Assembly: GCA_030998225.1 (NCBI GenBank)
Contig: JAPYXD010000555.1
Coordinates: 7,750,001-7,814,000, forward strand
Direction: 5' to 3'
Length of the DNA: 64,000 bases
Origin: Diplolepis rosae
Lineage: Eukaryota; Arthropoda; Insecta; Hymenoptera; Diplolepididae
Shown: piece by piece, positions 1 through 9,105 of the stretch
How the letters are laid out: every line of letters starts with the position of its first letter
Position numbering within the stretch: position 1 is the first letter of the stretch
Notes under the pieces: generated by a model
What the model was told of the DNA's origin: nothing
Database searches by the model: none
Seen by the model: the letters and a program-made list of their open reading frames with translations, nothing else
Position numbers and translations under genes: made by a program

Positions 1-145
1 ATACTAGCCGTGAGAAGCACGCTGATACGCATCAGCTGATCGATTCTCCGTAGGATTTCGTTCGGGCAACAAATCGAAATCATTTTAAAAAATGAAAATT
101 ATTAAAAATAGGCTGCGTACGACGATGATACAAAAACGTCTTGTA

Positions 146-608
146 CATTTGAAGGGCCACCAGCAATAGCTCGCCGAGCGCTCGAAATCGTGGAAAACTA
201 TCGTTTGCACACGAACATCATGATAAAACTTTTTTTTTGGTCATTCACAAAAACAAAAATACCATTTTGTAGAATTTGGCATGAGGCATTTTTTATCTTA
301 ATACAATTTTCATGCAACCTTAATAGTTTTTTAGATAAAATTCAAAAACGGTCAGTTTTCGTTTTTTCGTTTACCATTAGACGCGGAATACTTTAGCGGA
401 CCCAATGAATTAAATGAAACATGTCGAAAAATTTTTCTTTAAACAATATTTCAATGTAAATAAAAAACCATGTTTTTGTGGTTGTCCCGGTAGAAAGTAA
501 GATTAGTAAGATAAAAAATGCGTCATGATAAATTGTACAAAACGGTATTTTCTGCGATTTTGAGAGCTCGGCGAGTTATTGCTGGTGGTCCTTCATTTGT
601 CATTGCTC
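146..608. repeat. Element with long imperfect inverted repeats
   Basis: Left arm about 147-228 and right arm about 517-605 are imperfect inverted complements, sharing a motif close to GGCCACCAGCAATA and CTCGCCGAG, with a spacer of about 290 bases. No transposase homology is seen. The short open frame inside (190-396) has no recognisable domain. Likely a MITE or foldback element of unknown class; outer ends and target duplication were not resolved. Bases 1-145 hold nothing I recognise. Confidence 0.5.
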
Positions 609-639
609 AGTATAGAGAGAAATGGACTTCGGAGAAATC

Positions 640-955
640 ATTAATGATTTTGCCTCTAAGAAAGCGCGTAAATTGTTATATATATATTTATATCCAAAAT
701 ACATCAAATTTTGTTTGCAAAATTTGGGAAATGATATAGAGAAGATAAAAACGGACGTAGGTAAACTAATTTTGGTTCTGATAATGAAAAATAGATAGAT
801 TTGGCTAAAATCTAACTTTTTTTCCTTTTCCAAACTAGAAGTAGTCCGTTTTTATCTTCTCTGTAATTTCCTAAATTTTGGAAACAACATTTTATCTATT
901 TTGGACACAAAAATGTTGAAAATAAATAAAACCAATCAAACTTGCTAATCACATA
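640..955. repeat. Partial copy of palindromic family D (TTAA type)
   Basis: Shares the paired motifs GAGAAGATAAAAACGGAC (left half) and GTCCGTTTTTATCTTCTC (right half) with the complete copy at 43212-43567. The right end reads CACATACC then TTTAAA, like the GTATCACATGCCC-TTAA end of the full copy. The left terminus is degraded. Confidence 0.6.
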
Positions 956-1068
956 CCTTTAAATAACTTTATTAATCCCAAAAACATGTAAACAACACTG
1001 ATGACTTATTTCAATTATGATTGTTTGTTGATTTTAAAACAAACAAATATATCTAATTATTACGAAAT

Positions 1069-1186
1069 TTTCTGTGAAAAAAGGAACGCTTCCACTCCGC
1101 TGGGTATCGAGCCCAGGTCCTTTCGATTGCCGGTCGAATGCTCTGTCATCTGAGCTACGGAGGTTCCACAACTTTTCTCACAGAAA
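1069..1186. repeat. Hairpin enclosing the tRNA-like unit
   Basis: TTTCTGTGAAAAAAGGAAC at 1069-1087 is complementary, with small loops, to GTTCC...TTTTCTCACAGAAA at 1163-1186. The whole tRNA-like gene is therefore carried in a stem about 118 bases long, and the Pol III T run lies inside the left arm. Confidence 0.65.
1092..1164 (-). tRNA. tRNA-like gene or pseudogene, anticodon position GGC
   Basis: On the minus strand the 73 bases fold as a cloverleaf. The acceptor has 5 of 7 pairs (outer two mismatched). The D stem is GCTC/GAGC with an 8-base loop, the anticodon stem TTCGA/TCGAA is perfect with a 7-base loop CCGGCAA, the variable loop has 5 bases, and the T stem CTGGG/CCCAG encloses CTCGATA. 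Pol III A box (TAGCTCAGATG) and B box (GGCTCGATACC) are recognisable and a run of six T follows about 10 bases downstream. Position 34-36 would be GGC (Ala), but position 33 is C instead of the nearly invariant U and T54 is C. I read this as a tRNA-derived Pol III unit rather than a working tRNA. Confidence 0.6.
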
Positions 1187-1774
1187 CTTGTTAACGCCCA
1201 ATCATGGCTACGGATAAACCGGAAATTTAGAAAGATCAGAAATATATCTACATATCACTATTTAACTAATATAACTTAAAACAATATCCAAGTAAATTTT
1301 GAATCGTGGAATATTTTGATATCAAACTTGGAGTTTAGATTTGCACTAGAAAAAAGTCAAGTTTTATTTGAATCGGATACTCTTCTTTGATGAAAATGAA
1401 ATCTTTCATGAACTTGCACTTGCAGCATAATGAGTCTTTCTGCCCACGAGCCATGATGTGATATATTATTCCAAGACGTGTCTCGCTACTCATACATTTT
1501 ATAACAAAGCAATGCTTTCAGTCAGGCATTTTTCCAGAAACGTCGCGTAATAAAAGATCAAGACAACGTATCAAAATTTTTCTTTCCGTAATGATCCAAG
1601 AAAAATATGAAATTAATCCTTAAATAAAAAAAAAGTAAAAAGCAACTTTTGTTGACTTTACTCATATAAATAATATACTATTGAAAATCGAAAATTTAAG
1701 TTTTTAACCATAATTCATAATAAGGTCTACAAAAACATAGTTCCTTTTTGAGATATTTGAAATAAGATAAATTC
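1187..1774. other. Unassigned AT-rich sequence
   Basis: No long open frame, repeat family or RNA feature recognised. Confidence 0.6.
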
Positions 1775-1955
1775 ATTTGAAATGAAAAAATTTAGTAACT
1801 TTGTGAAAATTTAATTCATATCTACAATATTATAAAATTGAGTTGAGCTTTAGTATCAAATTACAAGAAATAAACTTATATGTATGCGAAGAATAAAAGT
1901 CTGAGCGCGATGAGAATATGCCCGCGGTGCGGGCAGATTTTTATAATTTTATAAA
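1775..1955 (+). repeat. HINE-like repeat, 3' end fragment (copy a)
   Basis: Matches the 3' part of the dominant repeat: the stretch ending TGAGCTTTAGTATCAAATTA, then GCGCGATGAGAATATG, the terminal hairpin GCCCGCGGTGCGGGC and AGATTTTT. 5' truncated, and most of the GC-hairpin cluster is lost. Confidence 0.75.
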
Positions 1956-2528
1956 TATTTTGGAGTCATTTTATTTTACCTGAAAAGTGTGATTAGCGTT
2001 CTTGATATTGCATTCTACAAATATTAGGTCTGTCAGGTCGATTTCGACGAAAACGACAGCCTGCAACAAAAAGAGAAACGAAGGGTTAATTAGAAAGAAA
2101 TTTTTTATAAATTAAGCTTTTTAAAAATAGAGGCTGACAAAAAGTCGAGTATTACCTACTGAATAACTACTGTATTCGAGTTATTGTTGGAAGGTTAACT
2201 CTTTTATAATTAAATTAGCTTACACATCTATCAAAATACATACACTGAATCGAATTTCTTTGAAATCGATAACTTTAAGAAACATAGTTGGTGAAAATTG
2301 TTAACCCAACTGTTTTATTGGACTGAAGTTTGTGACGTCTCACGTAACGAATTTTCTTTTTCGTCGTACAATCTCCAATGCAATAAAAAATATGCTGAAT
2401 AGACTCCTTGTACATTTTTCAAAAATGAGCAAAATCGAATCCTTGGAGGAAAATAACATAAGGTACAATAAAATTTTTCAAAAATATATAATCATTTTTA
2501 AAATATAACAATTTAATGCAATAGTATA
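1956..2528. other. Unassigned AT-rich sequence
   Basis: Nothing recognised. A short motif TAGACTCCTTG near 2403 recurs inverted near 3560; too short to be called a terminal repeat. Confidence 0.5.
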
Positions 2529-2721
2529 TTTATACAACACAAGCATGTTTTTCTCGCTTTTTGACGCGTGTTTTGCGGGCATAAAGTTTGTCATTTAAGC
2601 CCTAGGACGTAAATAGGGATGCAGTGCTTAAAAGTAGTCATTTAAGCACCCCCCACTCCCTATTTACGCCCGCAAAACATACTTTACAAGAAGCGAGAAA
2701 AACATGCTTTTGTTGTATAAA
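2529..2721. repeat. Foldback element 1
   Basis: The arm beginning TTTATACAACACAAGCATG is complementary to the arm ending CATGCTTTTGTTGTATAAA. The arms also share TTTTTCTCGCTT and TGTTTTGCGGGC. The central part repeats GTCATTTAAGC and CCCTATTTACG in both orientations. Confidence 0.8.
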
Positions 2722-2737
2722 GTACCGTGTACAACAC

Positions 2738-2836
2738 GGGGGTAAGATCATTTAAGGCGAGTGCGATGTTTACTTTTCTCGGCTTCGGCTCGAAATGTAA
2801 ACATCGCACTCGCCTTAAATGATCAACTTTACCCCC
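2738..2836. repeat. Foldback element 2
   Basis: Near-perfect palindrome: GATCATTTAAGGCGAGTGC and GATGTTTAC in the left arm are mirrored in the right arm around a CTCGGCTTCGGCTCG centre. It directly follows foldback 1 and precedes the THAP fossil. Confidence 0.85.
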
Positions 2837-2957
2837 TTATTGTATAATGTACTATTCAAATGCGCGCGCTTAGCCAGTGACGTCACTAGGAAGATATAGA
2901 TGTCAACAACCGTGTTATTTGCTCTGCAAAATCAATTAAAAAGTCAATTAAAGAAAA

Positions 2958-3361
2958 GATTCGCCGCGGTAAATGGTGAAAAATGTTTCGTGCCCTGTTG
3001 CCCGATTTCTTTCACTAAAATACCATCGAAAATGTTGCAAGGATAATTTCAAGGTAAATTTAATTCTGAAAATTAAGAATCTTGTAGTTTGCTACCACTG
3101 CAAAACAAAATTTTACCGAATAGTATAATAGATGATCACTATGAGGTTATAACATTTAAAATGTGACATTAAGTAAGCTTATTTTTTATTGTTCAGTTGG
3201 AGGAAGATCTTGAAAATGTCATGAGATTCAAATTGGATCCTTCTGGAAACTTACATTTAAAGGAAGGAGCAGTACCTCGATTTTTCGCTTGCCAAAAAGA
3301 TCAAAAACATGTTTTTATTGTCACTGGTAATGGAAAACTGCATGTAAATGGATACAGCTGA
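2958..3361 (+). pseudogene. THAP-domain transposase fossil (P- or Kolobok-like)
   Basis: Two pieces of a THAP zinc finger are visible. Piece 1 (2975-3053) encodes GEKCFVPCCPISFTKIPSK, the usual N-terminal CxxxC part. After a frame change it reads KCCKDNFK, equivalent to the CCEDHF segment of insect THAP transposases. It ends AAG|GTAAAT, a good splice donor. Piece 2 (3197-3361) follows an acceptor TTGTTCAG and encodes LEEDLENVMRFKLD, then GAVPRFFACQ, the AVPxxF box that closes a THAP domain, and stops at 3359. The inferred intron is 3054-3196 (143 bp, GT-AG, phase 0). The middle of the finger is lost by a frame-changing deletion and no catalytic domain follows. THAP domains occur in P, Kolobok and related transposases and in host proteins; the foldbacks beside it suggest a transposon origin. 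It has no usable start codon. Confidence 0.7.
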
Positions 3362-3586
3362 TTCAAATATACTGCCTAGTGACGTCACTCGTAGCGTGAA
3401 CCAATCACCGCATTTTTGTTGGCGCTTTCTAAAAAATCATTCATTGAGCAATGATTATAATTAATTGTACAATAGAAATCAACGAATTTCAAAGAAAATA
3501 GTGTCAGAATAGATTAAACTAATTTTGGGTTAAAAAAAAATCGACTCTTAATTTATTATGCAAGGAGTCTATAGTTATGAGATGTA
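3362..3586. other. Sequence 3' of the THAP fossil with an inverted TGACGTCAC motif
   Basis: CCTAGTGACGTCACT at 3375-3389 is the inverse of AGTGACGTCACTAGG at 2876-2890, bracketing the THAP fossil. These may be subterminal repeats of the parent transposon. Otherwise AT-rich and featureless. Confidence 0.45.
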
Positions 3587-4276
3587 CACTCGAGATTCCC
3601 TATAACGAGATTCCCTGTAACAAGGCCTCCCTTTTACGAGCGCATCACGGTTCCCCATTACGAGCAGACGATCGACCCCTCTTCCCCCACTACTACGCAA
3701 TGAAGCGCGCTCGAATTTGAAATAGTAATCAATGAGTTTGATGGCTTTTATCACAAATTAATGAGAAAATAATTGGTCAATTATTGAAAAATTACTTAAT
3801 TGTGTAGTTTTACAGTATAATTTTGCGCAGTTTATTATTGTGATCAATACTACATGTGTAATACTATGTTTCGAAAAGCTTTTTTTATAAATGAAAACCA
3901 ACAGCAACATTTTGACATTTATATTATTGTTTATTACATTCATTATCAAGACTTTTCTTTTTTTCTAGAAATATTCAAAAATACACCTGATAAGCATAGA
4001 TATTTTTATTATTATATTATTATATTTTTAGTATTTTCAGTACATACCGTCAAATAAGTCAATTCCATCTTGAATACTCGCAAAAATCTTTTTTATACGC
4101 TTTTTTACTATGTACATACAATTACTCACATGGCTTCACTGACAGACTGACTGCACGCATCATATAATGCGCATAACAGCGCATAGCAACAAGTAGGATA
4201 TGGAGGGGATCCCTTTCGCGCTCAATGCAGAGAGGTCTCCGATGCTCGAGCTTCTCGTTATAGGGAATCTCGAGTG
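3587..4276. mobile_element. MITE with CACTCGAG termini and TA duplication
   Basis: The left end CACTCGAGATTCCCTATAA and the right end TTATAGGGAATCTCGAGTG are inverted repeats, flanked by TA at 3585-3586 and 4277-4278, as expected for Tc1/mariner-type insertion. 690 bp, AT-rich centre, no transposase. The right arm (about 4105-4276) recurs inverted at 50595-50745. The short open frames through the arm are a by-product of the repeated sequence. Confidence 0.8.
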
Positions 4277-4330
4277 TACAAATAAGTTTCCGCCGTTTGG
4301 CAAAAGATGGCGTCACCAGTAAGTTTTGGC

Positions 4331-4963
4331 CAGCGTTGCCAGACCATACGATAATTATGTAATCTTACCATAATTTTGACCCTTTTAACATGTACCATCC
4401 CTCGTGTACCATACCTCTTGAATCTATCATAATTTTAAAATACTTCTATTTTTTATTTAACCAAAATGAAACGAAGACAAAAGCAGAATAGCCATTATCC
4501 AATGAGAATTGTTTTTTGCCCTATATGAAGCATCTTTGACCAATTAATCATTTTTTTAAATGAAGGCTGAGTGGAGTTAATTTTCATGTGATTTACGTAA
4601 AGACATTCCAAAGACAATTACATATTATACTTGCGTTTTATAGATTATAAGCTGTTTTATAAAAAAAAAATTTTCTTTAATAAGAGTTACTTTAAGTAAA
4701 TGTTACAAAATACAAAGACTTGAAAAAGTAGCAACTGTTTTATAATTATTATTAAAATAGTTTTATTAAAACATAATATTATTATATTTATTCACAGAAT
4801 GTTATTAACAGTTTATATATAAAAAATATTAAACTTTGAAGCATTTGAAGATACATGAATTTGAATTTCGTGCTGCGCATGTGTCTCGTATACATGGACC
4901 ATAGTGTACCATAATTTTAACATGCCGATTCTATAATTGCGCTCCGTGTGTCTGGCAACGCTG
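4331..4963. mobile_element. hAT-type MITE
   Basis: TIR CAGCGTTGCCAGAC at 4331 is mirrored by GTCTGGCAACGCTG ending 4963. The 8-bp flanks are GTTTTGGC (4323-4330) and GTTTTGGT (4964-4971), seven of eight identical. The CAG start and 8-bp duplication fit hAT. 633 bp, no coding sequence. Confidence 0.8.
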
Positions 4964-5088
4964 GTTTTGGTTGGAATTGACAGATGTAAGACCGACGTCA
5001 CTGTCGTAAGGTAGGACATCTGTCAACAACATAACCTTGAAATATTAGTGAATTTTTATCAGTATAATATATTTTTTTGTGTGCGAAA

Positions 5089-5388
5089 ATGTCGAGTTTT
5101 GAGCCGGATAAGCGTCATTTGCGGGAACTTTGGATTTACATCTTAAATTTGAGAAAATCTGCAGCTGAGGCGCATCTATTGCTTGTAGAAACATATAGTG
5201 AGGCTACCTTAAGTGAGAGAAGTTGTCCTGAGTGGTTTCAAAAGTTTAAGAACGGTGAATTTTACATCGAAGATAAAGAACGTAGCGGAAGGCCGAAAGT
5301 GTACGAAGAAGCGGAATTGGAAGCATTATTGGATCAAGATTCGTGCCAAACACAAGAAGAACAATACGATGGACAATACTTCGAATAA
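5089..5388 (+). pseudogene. mariner transposase, N-terminal fragment
   Basis: From ATG 5089 the frame reads MSSFEPDKRHLRELWIY..., with AAEAHLLLVETYSEATLS, CPEWFQKFKNGEF and ERSGRPKVYEEAELEALL. This is the first helix-turn-helix and linker of a Mos1-like mariner transposase (normally about 345 residues). Similarity ends after DSCQTQEE, around residue 93; the last residues and the stop at 5386 come from a frame change or junk. The second DNA-binding motif and the whole DDD catalytic domain are missing. No right TIR was found; a short inverted GACAGATGT/ACATCTGTC lies at 4979-5026. Dead copy. Confidence 0.85.
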
Positions 5389-5915
5389 AACATAAAGTTC
5401 CGTTCTTTCACAAAAAATGCCCAATTTTTGATAAAAAAAGTGGAAAATTATTTGTACACCTGATAATTTTTGACAAAAACATTTTTTATAGTGCAAAGAA
5501 GAAGAAGTTGCCTTTCTTTCAAAGATTTTCAAAGATTTTCGGAAAAACTGTGGTATTTTTCGTTTATAAAATTTGATTATTCCATTTAAACGTTTGGCGT
5601 AGTTGTTATGATTACATGTTTTTTAAACTTGAAACATATTTTCTATAGAATTGAAAATTTATCATTCCCGTTCTAAGAAACATTCGCTCTCATTATCAAC
5701 TTGAAATGTATCATTCCAAACAAATATTCGTCCCACCGTAGTATCCATTTTTTTCTATATTCAACTGTTTCTCATAGTTGATATAAACATACATATACAT
5801 ACTTTCAAATGTGAAATATATTTCATAGGGTTGAAGATTTATCAGTCTCTTCAAAGGAAATATTCGTTTTGATTCACAATATCAAATATATCATTTAAAA
5901 CTTAATTCAATTATA
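5389..5915. other. Unassigned AT-rich sequence with a diverged direct repeat
   Basis: About 5636-5740 and 5810-5900 are weakly similar direct copies (TTGAAGATTTATCA..., AAATATTCG). No gene seen. Confidence 0.4.
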
Positions 5916-6672
5916 AAGGGTTTCCCAATAGGGGTGATATGATTTTGAATGTCCCTATCGGGCTGATTTGAACTGAAATTTTTGACGTCTGCTGTCAGTT
6001 GTGATCAGTAAGGTTTGCCATTTAATCATGAGTAGTTTCACGCTTCCACAACGTTTGGAAATTGTCCAATTATTTTATCAAAATTCGAGAAGTTTTGTCG
6101 GTGTTCAAAGAGCATATCGTGCAAAATATGGTCGTCATTCTGCTCCATCCGCGCTCTCAATTCGTCGAATAATCGATAAGTTGGAGAGTGAATTTACTCT
6201 ATTGGATACTAAGCCTAAAAATCGTATGCGTACCGCACGTTCTACACAGAATATAGCCGCCGTACAGGCCAGTATCGAGGAAAACCGTGAATTGTCCGTG
6301 CCACGCCGATCTCAGGAATTGGGCCTGTCCAGGATGACTACCTGGCGTATTTTGCGATTGGATCTTGGCCTGCATCCCTATAAGATGATTCTGGCCCAAG
6401 AACTGAAGCCTAATGACCATCGTTTGCGTCGGGAGTTCGCGGATTGGGCTCTGGAATCAATTGAAAATGATCCCAATTTTCATCAAAAAATCATCTTTTC
6501 TGATGAGGCGCATTTTTGACTCAAGTCTCGGGGGACATTTGGCCGATATATTGTTTAAATCATAAATGGCATAGAATATCCAATATAATAAAAAAGATTT
6601 CGATCAATTCCGAATGAATATTCAGTGTTTTTTTTCAATTTCAAAACATATCACCCTTATTGGGAAACCCTT
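5916..6672 (+). mobile_element. Internally deleted Tc1/mariner-group element, intact ends
   Basis: TIR AAGGGTTTCCCAATA at 5916 is mirrored by TATTGGGAAACCCTT ending 6672; similarity continues through GGGTGATATG. TA duplications lie at 5914-5915 and 6673-6674. 757 bp, carrying the two ends of a transposase gene joined by an internal deletion. Confidence 0.9.
6028..6565 (+). pseudogene. DUF4817-type transposase, N-terminus fused to tail
   Basis: ATG 6028 starts MSSFTLPQRLEIVQLFYQNS, then a DUF4817 helix-turn-helix (residues about 1-55), a linker ARSTQNIAAVQASIEENREL, a second HTH (SRRSQELGLS-type RRSQELGLSRMTTWRILR) and HPYKMILAQELKPNDH. The frame ends KIIFSDEAHF then TGA at 6517, just after the first catalytic Asp (FSDEAHF). 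Immediately downstream, out of frame (6521-6565), GGHLADILFKS and a stop match the usual C-terminus of this family. About 150-180 residues, including the rest of the catalytic triad, are deleted. The element could be moved only by a transposase supplied from elsewhere. A start at 6028 fits the family N-terminus. Confidence 0.88.
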
Positions 6673-6674
6673 TA

Positions 6675-7180
6675 ATTACTTTTTTATTTTTCACTTAGGT
6701 TTTTTAAATTCGATTGATTTTACAAAAATTCAAACAGCAAAAGTCTTGATAAATTTATAACATAAAATCTCAAAAATCTACACAAGATTTAGATTTTACA
6801 TAAATTTCTTAGGAACAATAATAATTTGGAATTCACAATTGTATAATTTATATTTTGAAACTATACAACACAGAAAATGAAAGAATTTCCATTTAAATGT
6901 TTTTACACAAGATTCTTGTTTATATTAATGTAATTTTTGAATATATATTTTAAAATTTAGTTTCATTAAACTTCATACGTATAGTTATAATAAAAATGTA
7001 TACTAAATATTAATTAATAATTATATTATATATTTATCAATAATCATAATAATAATAATTTAAAAAAATATTTTATGATTAATTTATAAAAATAGTTGAT
7101 TTATTTTTACTTGAGTGAGGCTCAAAAGCTCTAGTCACGACACATTTCTCTCACAAGCTCTGAATAACTCTTGCAGTCAC
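6675..7180. other. Unassigned AT-rich sequence
   Basis: Very AT-rich with simple runs; nothing recognised. Confidence 0.6.
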
Positions 7181-7412
7181 TATATAAGAAAGTTCCAAAT
7201 TTTACGTCTCAGGATTGTAAGCGAGCGGGTGCGTGATTCGAAGAAAGCGTATCGTCCTATATATAAGTTTTAGTTATTAGGTTTATATTTGCGAAGTTGT
7301 ATATTTAAGTGTATTTGTGATAGAAAATATGATTGGCTGCGACTGAATGGTGTGAATGTAATTGTATGAAGTTTATATATGTATGTATCGGATGACAAAT
7401 GACAGGTTCGAG
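7181..7412 (+). promoter_or_regulatory. Possible TATA promoter and first exon with splice donor
   Basis: CTATATAAG at 7181-7189 is a good TATA box. About 25-30 bases downstream is a TCTCAGGATTG context, then a less AT-rich stretch (GCGAGCGGGTGCGTGATTCG), and at 7411 TTCGAG|GTAAGAA, a near-consensus splice donor. No meaningful open frame lies between (the first ATG, at about 7329, gives five codons), so it would be a non-coding leader. The combination is suggestive but can arise by chance. Confidence 0.25.
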
Positions 7413-7799
7413 GTAAGAATTTTTTTGTTATTTAAGAGAACCATGACAACGTTTATACTTGACTCCTTACAATTCATGAAGTTTATATTACTTTAAATTT
7501 AAGAAATATTTCTTAAATTTCAAAACACGTTTATTCATATCAGTAACATCTTTTTGACACAAATCTCTAACTTACCATAGGCAATATTATCGTTCTTTGC
7601 ATCCATTATTACTCAATACACTTTACTACTTGACCATTTTAAACAGTAAATCACATCTTCGGAGCAAATAATTATTTAATCCTACCAAAAATTATCTCCT
7701 CATTTCAAAGAAATATTTCTCTCAATTTACAATTCGCTCATTACAAACAAGGAATCAGATATTGGAATGGAAAACAAATTTACTTGAACCAATGAATGT
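7413..7799. other. Unassigned AT-rich sequence
   Basis: Nothing recognised up to the truncated HINE-like copy that starts at 7800. Confidence 0.5.
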
Positions 7800-8090
7800 C
7801 CTATTTCACTTAAACTGAAAAAGAAATTTAGTGAATTTGAGAAAATGAGTAATTCACATCATCTTTAATATTATAAAATTGGTTTGAGCTTCAGTATTAA
7901 ATTATAAGAAATAAACTTAAATGTATGCGAAGAGCACAAGACCGAGCGCGAAGCGCGAGGTCCAGAAAGATCGGAGCGCGAAGCCCGACGATCAAATCGC
8001 GCGCCCCAGGCGCGTTCAAGCTTGCGAGCGAGGCGAGCTGCGCGCGATGAGAATGTGCCCGCAAAGCGGGCAGATTTTTTTTATTTCTGA
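7800..8090 (+). repeat. HINE-like repeat, 3' third (copy b)
   Basis: Begins CCTATTTCACTTAAACTG, carries the GC-hairpin series (GAGCGCGAAGCGCGAG, CGCGCCCCAGGCGCG), then GATGAGAATGTG, the hairpin GCCCGCAAAGCGGGC and AGATTTTTT. 5' truncated at 7800. The short open frames on both strands come from the low-complexity GC repeats. Confidence 0.85.
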
Positions 8091-8527
8091 ACATACTCAA
8101 ATAATATTGAGTAAAACTACATATATAGATAATATAATAATTTATGTTTCTGTAATAACTTGCTTGCAAAATCAATGTTAAATGGATTGTCCGTGAAGCT
8201 GATATACAAAATCGTTTCTTTAAAATACACGCCTTCGTCCACTCGTGAAAATCACCATAAACGTCTCGAATTTCTTAACTAGGTATAGGACAATAGTCTT
8301 TTTCAAGGAGGAAAAAAACCTCTCAGGATTGCTTATATAAAAAAATTTTCGGTCAGCAAAGCCACATGTCTCGAGTCGGTTTTGAAAACAGTTCAGATTA
8401 TTCTGTGAGAGACTCCGGTAACAAAGTCTTCACGAAAAGTTTTCAAAAAGGTAAACCTTGTTCGCGTTTTGCCATTGATAACCAATTTGTCATCCTTCTT
8501 TAATAATAAATTTTTTTTTAAATTCCG
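8091..8527. repeat. Unique tail duplicated at 14971-15417
   Basis: Nearly identical to 14971-15417 and absent beside other copies of the repeat. Contains GCTTATATAAAAAAA (TATA-like, about 8330), and on the plus strand a frame of about 45 codons starting MSRVGFENSSDYS (about 8367-8503). The other copy of that frame carries mostly replacement changes and an earlier stop, so there is no sign of coding constraint. Confidence 0.75.
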
Positions 8528-8739
8528 ATCGGTTCGTATGCAAAAATTTTTATGTTTTTTAATTTTATCCGGTTTTTTATTCACAGTGAACTCTAAATAT
8601 TTTTTCAATTCGTGATGCTGCATACTGGACTACTTCATTTTGAATTGCAAGCTATGAGATAAGTTTTTGACTTCTATGATAATCCTTATTTTAATTATCT
8701 CCTATATTCTAATCTTTTACAGAAATTTGAAATTAATCT

Positions 8740-8890
8740 TTGAATTTATGACACTGAAGAGGGCCCCCATACGTGGTCGAAACGTTTGCCTTTCTTTCTT
8801 TTTTTGCGTATTTTTATATCTAATAGTGATAATTTTAATCGAAGAAAATACAAAGAATCTGACCCTATGCCAAAATAACGAGAAATGAAC
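8740..8890 (+). repeat. Module with CTGAAGAGGGCCCCC...GTCGAAACG
   Basis: The module CACTGAAGAGGGCCCCCAT...GTGG(T/C)C(G/T)AAACGTTTGCCTTT recurs near 62988. CCA-TACG-TGG forms a small hairpin between CTGAAGA and GAAAC. Similar signatures lie near the ends of some retroelements such as Penelope-like elements; assignment here is tentative. Confidence 0.5.
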
Positions 8891-8949
8891 AAAAAATATA
8901 TGAATTTTGGATCAATATAATAGCATACATGTTACAAAACATGTTACTT

Positions 8950-9105
8950 TAATTAAGAAGATTACGCTCCGCTGTATCGTAACAGGCGCCCGCGCAGTTC
9001 AATTTTTACATTATGTTCCTCTGTATCGCAATACACGACATTACGCTACTCTCAACTGTAGCATAAAAACGCGTTAATGCGCCGGAGGCACATAAAATCA
9101 GATAA
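8950..9105. repeat. Fragment of the TATGTGCC element
   Basis: GATTACGCTCCGCTGTATCGTAA, ACATTACGCTACTCTCAACTG and CGCCGGAGGCACATA match half of the element at 26187-26625; also at 17815-17960. Truncated at its inner end. Confidence 0.8.

Noticed and set aside
4122..4316. Open frame conserved between 4122-4316 and 50600-50738 (LEIPYNEKLEHRRPL...)
   Set aside because: The similarity is the nucleotide-level match of MITE terminal arms; conservation extends outside the frame and the frame is not kept at its ends.
8393..8623. Minus-strand 76-codon frame in the duplicated tail
   Set aside because: In the second copy most differences change amino acids and the frame start is lost, so there is no sign of selection on the protein.
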